Positions 55,101 to 62,248 of a stretch of DNA of 64,000 nucleotides are shown here, in pieces (within the stretch, counting starts at the first letter, position 1; the number at the start of each line of letters is the position of its first letter). The notes beneath the pieces were generated by a model. The model had not been told where the DNA came from. It made no database searches and worked only from the letters and a program-made list of their open reading frames with translations. A program made the position numbers and the translations under genes. Source of the stretch: JAFEDN01 sp963795715 (GTDB taxonomy: Bacteria > Pseudomonadota > Gammaproteobacteria > Coxiellales > Coxiellaceae); contig CAWCIY010000002.1 in NCBI GenBank assembly GCA_963795715.1, positions 2,046,001 through 2,110,000 on the forward strand, given 5' to 3'.

Positions 55101-56755
55101 TCACTTTCCTGCAGAATAGGTTTAATCAGTAAATTTATGAAATAGAATTCTGTATACTTATTTTTGTCTAACAAACTCTTTATATTTATTCCTTTGACAT
55201 TTGCTTTAGTCATATTACCCACAAGGTTAGACGATGGTAACCGACGAGACAAATCTGAGGATGCTTCAATGGTCGAGGATAATAAGGGAGAATTCCCCAT
55301 GAAATATGTTTGGTAGAGAGATTTAAATTCAGGTTTTTGTTCCAATATCTTACTAAAAGGAAAAACTATTTTTGATTGATGGATATATCCACAACCACTT
55401 TCTGTCTTTTGTTCTGGTAAGCACAAGATACCTTCATCAAGGTGTGTACTAGAATCTAATTGGACAGCTTGATAGTATTCTCGAAAACCTTTTTTAAGCG
55501 TTACTCTTTCTGGGCCGCTAGGGAAATTTTCATTTAGGCCAAATACAGCGTGATTTGAAGAAAAGAAATTAAGAATAGTGTCTTCTATCAATAAATCCTT
55601 TCTAATAGCGAACTCGATATCTTCAGCAAGTGTTGCTGCTAGTTTTTTTTGTTCAATAATTTCTCCAAAATTATTTTTATTGCCCAATTCGCCATAGCAA
55701 TAAGCATTAATCATAGCTAAAAATAATTGACAATTCATTGATAAGAGTTCTGCTTTTCCTTGAGAACAAAGTTCAGACAAAGGACTGATTTCTTCCGCAA
55801 GCGCATTAAAATATTCTGGAACCGTACTGGAGAGTATGGTTGGAATAGCTTCAGAAACAGGATCACCATCAAAGTTAAACACGTATAGGAGGGTGGTAAA
55901 AGTATGCCAATTGGCTTGAGTGTGCCCATTTACGGATTGAGATAAAGTATTTAAATTTTCTAAAGTAAGGGTTTTCCCTGACAATTTATTATATTCTTGG
56001 ATAATAATATTTTTTAGATTATTTAATGAGGCATCATCTTTTATTTGTTGAACGCCTGGATACTTTTTCAAATATTCGTTAGCACAATTTTCAATTAAAA
56101 CATCTTTTTGGGTTTTTTTTGGCTTGGATTCGAATAAGCCGCCCTGATTAACCATCTTTCTCAAAGCACCACCCAGCCCTCGAGCACTCTCTTTACCTCG
56201 AGAAGCTGAAAATAATCTTATTCGTGGATTAAAAGCAGTCACATCATCTTCGTGTTCAGGGCTTAACTCGAATCTGACCACATTTTGATTATCAGCGCAG
56301 AACAGTTTCATTATTTCGGGAGGATATTTGCCATAACTAAAAAAATCTGGTGAAAGTGAATTTCTAAAGTAATCAAAAGTTTCTTCAATGATCTTCTGCG
56401 AGGATTGTAACTGTGCTAATCTTTCTTTTTTATCTTTTAAATTTTGTGGAACCTGTTGGCCGGATTTAAGTTCCTCATCCATTGCCCAAATATCAAAAGC
56501 TAAATCTGTAATATAATTTTGTACGTTATCTTTAAGAGTGGGCACTCCCGATTTTAATCCAAAGGCTTTTTCGGGCTCAGTGAGTGTTTTGCAAGTATTA
56601 TCTCCTGCCATAACTATTTTTTTACCTGCAGGGATTGCCGTCGTTATAGGTATCAATATATGAAGTTTATTGCTTTTATCAAAATAAATATAGTCGTAAT
56701 TTTTTTCTAATTCAACGTAAGAAGAAATTGGGCTATCTGAATGATGCATAAACAA
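52100..56755 (-). CDS. 1551-residue repeat protein with poly-Ser linkers
   Basis: The largest gene here, with no recognised domain and no signal peptide. Two tandem units of about 150 residues near the C-terminus share LTFKQCVTWCEKAGIQ / LTLQQCVIWCGKAGVQ and IPTAFLEVTDNCTVRM / VSTAFLEVANDCKSVRM, each followed by EQYALLAEQSVELET / KQYALSAEQSGELET and a poly-Ser linker. A third, diverged unit is earlier (LTVADCDKIFDKAGVGLYD). The modular, linker-separated build suggests repeated binding domains; effector role is inferred. Confidence 0.75.
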   Translation of the reverse strand: MFMHHSDSPISSYVELEKNYDYIYFDKSNKLHILIPITTAIPAGKKIVMAGDNTCKTLTEPEKAFGLKSGVPTLKDNVQNYITDLAFDIWAMDEELKSGQQVPQNLKDKKERLAQLQSSQKIIEETFDYFRNSLSPDFFSYGKYPPEIMKLFCADNQNVVRFELSPEHEDDVTAFNPRIRLFSASRGKESARGLGGALRKMVNQGGLFESKPKKTQKDVLIENCANEYLKKYPGVQQIKDDASLNNLKNIIIQEYNKLSGKTLTLENLNTLSQSVNGHTQANWHTFTTLLYVFNFDGDPVSEAIPTILSSTVPEYFNALAEEISPLSELCSQGKAELLSMNCQLFLAMINAYCYGELGNKNNFGEIIEQKKLAATLAEDIEFAIRKDLLIEDTILNFFSSNHAVFGLNENFPSGPERVTLKKGFREYYQAVQLDSSTHLDEGILCLPEQKTESGCGYIHQSKIVFPFSKILEQKPEFKSLYQTYFMGNSPLLSSTIEASSDLSRRLPSSNLVGNMTKANVKGINIKSLLDKNKYTEFYFINLLIKPILQESDEKYEEKTSKIHSRLHQFLSPENRKLFKSDKRWLKICNGVVAKLGPEEIEIFCKTWDLPSVLHIDASMADVIYSIVVNKDKKKNPLLGLHGAAKLQVALKLLFKVENENIVVRPNDVGGYNVFAERIDQLKTKLMPIYNEARCLIPIPPGMAKSIYMCAQQWAPENKNLKKRGPKLTLSDMENRTFMQNLMSEKRGIQDESLIVQSLRTIHFPFLDIMPNSLNGYWLKVKNQKEYELATARLQAIYEKYYNQLPAVELTVADCDKIFDKAGVGLYDNSIPGICNALRVSLGYAKLHLLVHSMDFRITEDGQIFVRFVVDNSPENSSMTDEGALDELRDIIGLPLRFVLHPSQDPQFNKNILSNNNAELESLERKFDHHIELNEEQQEFLFSKVSVNDEFYLLPFYGAARVLEALSFLDLTQGGQVAVLPDGKSYKLNIENIDDYQRIYAFLNELPFMHLTRSMARSLYVIGKKEGRGIDVLKAIIKEFTDKDVDVDYNDENGYIVKGPFKALQAIKKIHQERFKTLSAIKLTFKQCVTWCEKAGIQVGSGKDKLRKAMRQVIEFRQPFLYRDIPTAFLEVTDNCTVRMVVENDDKGILKIAGILGVDAESLKTEHPAQNEQYALLAEQSVELETEENEIKKNPSLLTSSSASSFSSSSSSDDYIFTAPLEEIKESHAQSFKSLVGIELTLQQCVIWCGKAGVQLLGWGKDGLLNSMKRVVGEGEPFAYRNVSTAFLEVANDCKSVRMLVEYDKNGVFKIAKILNVAPDSLITKLPAQSKQYALSAEQSGELETKEIEIKKNSSSFLSSSVSLFSSSSSSQGSVLPEAKSSVSSTGMFSHSGTLASSLIAIPQYFPVDANFSDEEWPVEFIFRSPKIAIELFNQLQSNLNITDKLDYIQMREDGQGIRFAPAACMATSNIFVEFLDFFDYGANIIIEAAVKDFKKQVNSFYALPISLFPSGQKNGRAERFQKAWTSISTFNALADGFKLNVNNTSTLGNST

Positions 56756-57213
56756 GTCTCCTTAGTCATTATGACTTATATTTTTAGTTATTTATTGATC
56801 CTATAAAGTTTCTTAAAATGATTGGATTCAAAATATAAGGCTAGCATAATTAAAATTTCCACAAAATTCAAGATGACATTGGATGCCCTTTATAACCTGT
56901 ACTGTGGCGTTACGTCAGCGACTCCTTTCTCAATGAAATTGACGAAATGACGCACAGCTCTCAACTTCGAATATTAATTTTTCAAGATCCTGAATCGGAC
57001 CTAAGAAGTGAGACAAACATGAATTTACAATTAATTTCGTTGTTTTTCAAAGGGCTATTGTAAAATGTGTGGATGTGACACCTCATTGTCACAAAGGGGC
57101 TAGTAGTTACCAAAAAAATTGATATTTTGCTTATAAAATGAGAGCATTTTATCTCAATACTATTGATTAGATGCCGAAGCGGGGCAAGGTTAACATGAAT
57201 AAGAGAAAATGAC
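56756..57213. promoter_or_regulatory. Divergent intergenic region
   Basis: 458 bp between divergent large genes. ATGTGACACCTCATTGTCAC at 57074 resembles the RAYT element right end and could be an excision scar or solo end. No gene or clear promoter pair is seen. Confidence 0.25.
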
Positions 57214-58770
57214 ATGCAAGAAAAAAGTAAAATAAATTTTGATCAAAAATATTTCATCACAGCGACAAACAATCAGATTGTTTTTAATTTTCACGATGAA
57301 GCGGATCAACTAGAAATCTTAAATAAATTGAGCACACGGACAGTTTCCGGGGATTACAGTAATACGATAAAGGCATACAATCCCGATCTAAAAGAAATAA
57401 ATGAATTAAAAATGCCTATGATTTACCCCAATGATAAAAGACGTTTTTATTTTCCTTATTATTTAAACCTCTATTTTGAAATTGAAATAAATTTTGGTGA
57501 ACGCGGGAGCCAGGAAAGTGAAGATCCTGCTTTAAAATTGCTGCGGCTACTAGAGATAACAAAAAATTCTGACAAAAATGTAAATGTCAATGATTTCATT
57601 TACCATTATGAAAATAAACCAAATTGCTTATCCTTTAATAATTCTGCCATGATTTTTTTAGATCCCAATTTTTATTTTTGTAGTTCGAATGGGGAACTCA
57701 AGGAACAGCAATTTATTGACAATAAAATAACTCGTGAATCTATTATGGTAGATACACCGAGAGGAAAGAAATCAATCAATGTCATTAATCGAGATGACAT
57801 AAAAATTGATAGACTGTTATTCCGCGGTAATCACGACTTATTTGTTGGCGAATGGAAAAATATAACTGTCGTCATTAAAGACCCTCGTAATGCCTTAAAT
57901 CAAAGCGATATTATTAAAGAAGCCGCTATTATCGCTTGCGTTGAATCTTCTTTCTTAGTAGATCTGGTCGGTGTTATTTTAAAAAAACCCTTTTCTCTGG
58001 TGATGAAGTTTATGCCCCATGGAAATTTATTTGATCTCATCTATGGTAAAAAAGAACTACCATGGCCGATCCGTTGTCAAATAGCCTTGGATATTGCCAT
58101 AGGATTAGAGGATCTGAATAATAATAATATTTGGTATGTAGATTTAAAAAGTGCCAATATATTAGTAGATGAAGATAACCATATTAAATTGGCCGATTTT
58201 GGTTCATCTCTATTAAAATCAGGCAGAATCGCTTGTGATGATGTATATAGGAAAGCTTGGTATTGGACGCCTCCGGAATTTTTTGATGATCATGTGGATG
58301 AAGTAACAAACGCAACAGACATATATAGTTTTGGAATGGTACTTTGGGAATTAATCACTCGCCGTCCCCCACCTCCGTTGATAGAGTTCAATGCTGATGG
58401 TGATGTTATTTTTATACGTCAGAATCTGTTTGATTCTAAAAATTCCCAGCATTTTATTCCAAAAGATACACCCAAGGAACTGATAAAAATCATGAAGGAC
58501 TGTTTGAACAACGAATGGCCATATAGACGTCCTAAACCAGCTTTTTTGTGGAAACGATTAAATAAGTTATTTCCAGCTGAATTTAAGAGAATGCCGTGCC
58601 CACCACCCTTGCCGGAAAAATTTACGCTAAACTACGAAACAGTACTGGCCATATGTAGTCTAATAATAGATGCAGTACAAGGCGCGTTAGCTCGGAATTT
58701 TGAGGAAGACAAGTCATATAACCTACGAAACATAAGCAAAGCATTACCCTTAAAAAAAAAATTCATATAA
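57214..58770 (+). CDS. Tyrosine-kinase-like protein kinase (5' part of a possible kinase-ankyrin gene)
   Basis: 518 residues. An unrecognised N-terminal region (about 190 residues) precedes a complete kinase domain: VVIKDPRN (Lys, about 218), NIWYVDLKSANILVDED (catalytic loop with Asp kept, HRD is YVD, about 308), LADFGSSLL (DFG, about 326), WTPPEFFDD (APE is PPE) and DIYSFGMVLWELITRR, a typical tyrosine-kinase-like pattern. Key Lys and Asp residues are present, so activity is expected. The frame ends just after an A10 tract; a one-base slip there joins it to the ankyrin frame. Confidence 0.85.
   Translation: MQEKSKINFDQKYFITATNNQIVFNFHDEADQLEILNKLSTRTVSGDYSNTIKAYNPDLKEINELKMPMIYPNDKRRFYFPYYLNLYFEIEINFGERGSQESEDPALKLLRLLEITKNSDKNVNVNDFIYHYENKPNCLSFNNSAMIFLDPNFYFCSSNGELKEQQFIDNKITRESIMVDTPRGKKSINVINRDDIKIDRLLFRGNHDLFVGEWKNITVVIKDPRNALNQSDIIKEAAIIACVESSFLVDLVGVILKKPFSLVMKFMPHGNLFDLIYGKKELPWPIRCQIALDIAIGLEDLNNNNIWYVDLKSANILVDEDNHIKLADFGSSLLKSGRIACDDVYRKAWYWTPPEFFDDHVDEVTNATDIYSFGMVLWELITRRPPPPLIEFNADGDVIFIRQNLFDSKNSQHFIPKDTPKELIKIMKDCLNNEWPYRRPKPAFLWKRLNKLFPAEFKRMPCPPPLPEKFTLNYETVLAICSLIIDAVQGALARNFEEDKSYNLRNISKALPLKKKFI
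58752..58761 (+). repeat. A10 homopolymer at the kinase/ankyrin junction
   Basis: TTA then ten A then TTCATATAA. In the present sequence the kinase frame stops at 58768-58770. With nine A the reading continues as KNSYNEEQIYHALTTAQ into the downstream frame without a stop. Tracts this long are known to cause replication and transcription slippage. Confidence 0.85.
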
Positions 58771-60190
58771 TGAAGAGCAAATATACCATGCTCTAACGAC
58801 TGCTCAATGCGCCGAAAACAAACCTGCTTTTGCTAGAAGAATTTGGTCTGATGTGGTGAGTGAAACCCGTGGAATCAACCTAAAAAAACTGGTTGAATTC
58901 TCTAGTATTAAACAAACTATCATTGCACGGTTAGAGCGTTTAGGTTTTGGACTCGCAGCAGAATTTATTATTGACCAGGCTCCGAAGTATTTAAAGGAAA
59001 GCGGAGTAGTAACCTGGCCATTTAACACCCGTCGTTTATCTGGCTTTGAAACCAAACAAAATGATCACGATCAAAATAGAGAACTAGATTTATTTAAGCA
59101 CTTATCCCCTAAATTATTACAGTTATTTAAAGCAAATCCGTTAGCGAGACCGCGTCGTGGAAGATTAATTTTACCTGATCGTGAAAATATTCCAGGTGTT
59201 AACGGAAGTTCTTTTATCACTTTATTTTCTAGTGACCAAATGTTATTTTTTCCTGAGGATTATTTTCGTTCTGATTCAAGTGCAGAGCGTTCTTATACAC
59301 CCTGCTCCTTTGATACGATTGAATTATTATTATTGAAGAGTAGCGATGAATGGTTAAATTGTATTGCTTTCCGGATTTGCTTTAAAAAATTTCCTAAAGA
59401 ATATGACGCATACAAAAATTACATTGAAGTACTCATTCCTTCTCAACTAAGCCTCTCAGAATTAGAATTATTATATATCCATGAACCTGAATTAGAAAAT
59501 CTTAAGAATTCTGGTATAATAAAGATGTTAAAAGAAAGCATCAATTTAAATATCATTAATTCAACCGTTAACCCCTATCCACTACTACGTCAACAATTTA
59601 TAACTGCCATTGCACAAGATAAAAAAGAAAAGGCGGATTGTCTCTTAAAAAAATATCCTACATTAGCGAACATTTCAAACGACCGGGGTTATTCTCCAAT
59701 GGGTATTGCCGCTCAACATGGTAGCACCTTAGTTTTAGAATGGTTGATCTCAAAATACAGCGCTGAACATAAATGCAGATACAAAACCTCGCCCTTGCAG
59801 ATTGCGATTTTCCACAATCAATCCAAAGCGCTCCGCTTACTGCTTGAGACAGGGGCTGATGTTAATCTGATTTTGCCCATTTTTAATCTTTACAACAATA
59901 CTCTGGGTTACGACCTTTTCAGTCCTTTATATACTGCAATTTGCTTTAATTCAGATGAAAAAATAATTCATTTCTTACTGAATTATGGCGCTGATCCTAA
60001 TCAGAAAATTTTTTCAAATAGAACACAAACTACACCATTGCAATTAGCGTTGCGGCAGAGACAACATATAGCCGGCTTACTTAAAAATTCTTTTTGGAAA
60101 AAAATAAAATTAGCCAGTGGTGAAGTGACAACCTGTACCTCAATGGAACCGCGTACAGGTTGTCGCACTATACGCAGAAATTCTTGGTAA
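58754..60190 (+). CDS. Ankyrin-repeat frame downstream of the kinase
   Basis: Open from 58754; the first start codon is GTG at 58853, giving 445 residues, but coding-like sequence (EEQIYHALTTAQ, AFARRIWSDVVSE) precedes it and no ribosome site is seen, so it is better read as the 3' part of one gene with the kinase (992 codons after a one-base change). C-terminal ankyrin repeats are clear: RGYSPMGIAAQHGSTLVLEW, LRLLLETGADVNLI and IIHFLLNYGADPNQK. The middle is unrecognised. The unit would target the kinase to a substrate (inference). Confidence 0.7.
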   Translation, partial: KKNSYNEEQIYHALTTAQCAENKPAFARRIWSDVVSETRGINLKKLVEFSSIKQTIIARLERLGFGLAAEFIIDQAPKYLKESGVVTWPFNTRRLSGFETKQNDHDQNRELDLFKHLSPKLLQLFKANPLARPRRGRLILPDRENIPGVNGSSFITLFSSDQMLFFPEDYFRSDSSAERSYTPCSFDTIELLLLKSSDEWLNCIAFRICFKKFPKEYDAYKNYIEVLIPSQLSLSELELLYIHEPELENLKNSGIIKMLKESINLNIINSTVNPYPLLRQQFITAIAQDKKEKADCLLKKYPTLANISNDRGYSPMGIAAQHGSTLVLEWLISKYSAEHKCRYKTSPLQIAIFHNQSKALRLLLETGADVNLILPIFNLYNNTLGYDLFSPLYTAICFNSDEKIIHFLLNYGADPNQKIFSNRTQTTPLQLALRQRQHIAGLLKNSFWKKIKLASGEVTTCTSMEPRTGCRTIRRNSW

Positions 60191-60505
60191 TTACCTCTTC
60201 TCAATCAGAGTAATAATTCCCAGATTTTTTTTAGCAGTTCGTCTTCATCTTCGTCATTCTCCTTATCATCGTCGGCAAGAATACAAACGCATTCCATAAC
60301 AAATTCTCCCATACAAAATTGTGATCCCCGTTACTCTTAATGTACAAAACGACGGTAATTTGAACTTGGTTCATCTGGTAACTTCCTTGGGGGGGGTATT
60401 GTACCCTACAGAACGCTCTAAAACTATTAAGTTTGACTGTTCCAGTTAATAAAACATTAATAATCCTGAAATACAATTTATAATAATTGAAAACCAGTAC
60501 CAAAT
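60191..60505. other. Intergenic, no gene seen
   Basis: 315 bp containing a G9 tract (about 60390) and AT-rich sequence with TATAAT at about 60479, a possible -10 box for the next gene. Minus-strand ORFs here lack any recognisable homology. Confidence 0.4.
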
Positions 60506-62053
60506 ATGAATAACTATATCAAAGAAATATATAAACATTTAGATGAACAAAAAAACCCGCTTTATTCCCACTTAGCTCAGGTTAGTCTAACTAAACTTGA
60601 ACCAACCAAAGATATCCACATTCGTTCTAAAGAATTGATTGAATTGGCAAATAAAGAGGTCTTGATACAAATGTATAAATTTGTTTCCAACTCCGATGGT
60701 GGCCAACTCATTAAAGCTGCATTATCAACCTTACAACAGAAAGCCAAGAAAAACCAATCGCTCATCATTGTTAATGTCCTTATTAATACAAGAGGAACGT
60801 TAGCAGAATGTTTTTACAGAAAAAACGACAATGATGGTTTAGACCAGTTGAAACAAGAATTAAATTGCGAATCATTTCAAATCAACATAACCAGACATAG
60901 AGCAGATGCTTTTGGATCATTTCATTCAAAGTTGATCATTATTGATGGCAACCAAGTTATGATTAAAAGTGGAGAACCCATATATCTTAACGATTACAAT
61001 AAGCATCTTCTTGAAACCGCGGTGATCAGTGATTTTAGTCTCGCTGATGAAGTTAGAAAAGAATTTGTTAAAGCTTGGAACCAAGATTGTGAAACCAATT
61101 TAAAAATGGTGGATATCGAAAGCAAGAAAATAATAGAAGAAAAATATTTTAGTAATATACCCGGAATTTTTATTGGAAAAAGAGCTGATGGCAACCCTAA
61201 AGTACGTTTAGGTCCCGGCGGTCCTTTTAAAATTGCCTTAATCAAGGCAATTAATATAGCGAAATATTCCATAAAAATTATCACTCCGAACTTAAATGAC
61301 CCCGATATTATCGACGCACTTGCCAAAGCCTGTAACCGTAAAGTTTATGTGAACATCATAATGGCAAAACATCATAATGATTTTTTCGAAAACAAACCTG
61401 GCGCAGGAGGGAAGAACAAGTCAAAAATGGCTGAATTAGTTGATAAAGTTTCTTCAAAAAATTATTTATATCTTCAAATTAGATGGGCGACAAACTCAAA
61501 ACTAGAAATTGTAGATCAAGAACCTTATGGGGTACACGGCAAATACGCCTGTATCGATGACCGTCTGGTTTTAACCGGCTCTACGCCATTAGACTTACAA
61601 GGAACCTATCATTCAAAAGAAGCTGATGTTATTTTCGAAGATAAAGACAAGGCTTTGGAATGTAATCAAGTATTTTTTTACGATAAATTTGATTCAGGAA
61701 AAGATTATTTTGCGGATATTTATGAGGAAATTGTCTCCAAACTGAAGGAATTAGTAAACGAAAAGGAAAGCTTAACCCAATTTTTGGTAAACCCTATTAG
61801 AAAAATAGAGCTTGATAATTTGCCTGCATACAAAAAATCGGGGCAACTATTAAAAATGATTACGCCAATTTTGGAGAGATACGGCTTAAAACAATCACTG
61901 GAATTTATTAAGAGTAACTTCGTTATATTCCAATGTGAAAATGAGGAAATTGAAATGAGCGGGACTTCAATTTTTTGCCAATCTAGGGTTTCCACCAATA
62001 CAATTGATCAATCCAAAAATATGATAACCGAGGCTGCACAAAAAAATTATTAA
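60506..62053 (+). CDS. Phospholipase D-superfamily protein
   Basis: 515 residues with two HKD motifs: FHSKLIIIDGNQVMIKSGE near 139 and VHGKYACIDDRLVLTGS near 344, each with H-x-K-x4-D; both catalytic His are intact. Such proteins hydrolyse or transfer phosphatidyl groups (PLD, cardiolipin synthase) or cut nucleic acids. No signal peptide or membrane helix, and the C-terminal 110 residues are unrecognised. PLD-type effectors are known in Legionella, which fits the neighbourhood. The N-terminus is duplicated just downstream as a relic. Confidence 0.85.
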   Translation: MNNYIKEIYKHLDEQKNPLYSHLAQVSLTKLEPTKDIHIRSKELIELANKEVLIQMYKFVSNSDGGQLIKAALSTLQQKAKKNQSLIIVNVLINTRGTLAECFYRKNDNDGLDQLKQELNCESFQINITRHRADAFGSFHSKLIIIDGNQVMIKSGEPIYLNDYNKHLLETAVISDFSLADEVRKEFVKAWNQDCETNLKMVDIESKKIIEEKYFSNIPGIFIGKRADGNPKVRLGPGGPFKIALIKAINIAKYSIKIITPNLNDPDIIDALAKACNRKVYVNIIMAKHHNDFFENKPGAGGKNKSKMAELVDKVSSKNYLYLQIRWATNSKLEIVDQEPYGVHGKYACIDDRLVLTGSTPLDLQGTYHSKEADVIFEDKDKALECNQVFFYDKFDSGKDYFADIYEEIVSKLKELVNEKESLTQFLVNPIRKIELDNLPAYKKSGQLLKMITPILERYGLKQSLEFIKSNFVIFQCENEEIEMSGTSIFCQSRVSTNTIDQSKNMITEAAQKNY

Positions 62054-62064
62054 CATGGTAAAAC

Positions 62065-62182
62065 ATGAATAACTATATAGGAGAAATTATAAACATTTAG
62101 ATAAACAAACAAACTCGCTTTATTCCCACTTAGCTAGGGTTAATATAACTACCCTTCAACCTTTGGACGCCAAGGCTACAGG
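62065..62182 (+). pseudogene. 5' relic of a second PLD-family gene
   Basis: ATGAATAACTATATAGGAGA and CTTTATTCCCACTTAGCTAG closely repeat the first 100 bp of the PLD gene (60506 on), with a one-base loss that creates TAG after 11 codons. Homology stops at the RAYT-element end at 62183. A tandem duplicate destroyed by the insertion. Confidence 0.8.
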
Positions 62183-62248
62183 GAAGGTGTCACATTAGGA
62201 TATTTCTGATAAATATTATTTTTAATCTGATAGTTATATACGGCAACT
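62183..62248 (+). mobile_element. RAYT-derived element, left end only
   Basis: GAAGGTGTCACATTAGGATA followed by the usual left-end sequence to TATATACGGCAACT, cut at 62249 by an IS66 insertion. The remainder may lie beyond the window. Confidence 0.85.

Noticed and set aside
57072..57092. Solo right end of a RAYT element
   Set aside because: Only about 14 bp match and a nearby GTCAC makes a chance palindrome; too short to call, noted only in the intergenic entry.
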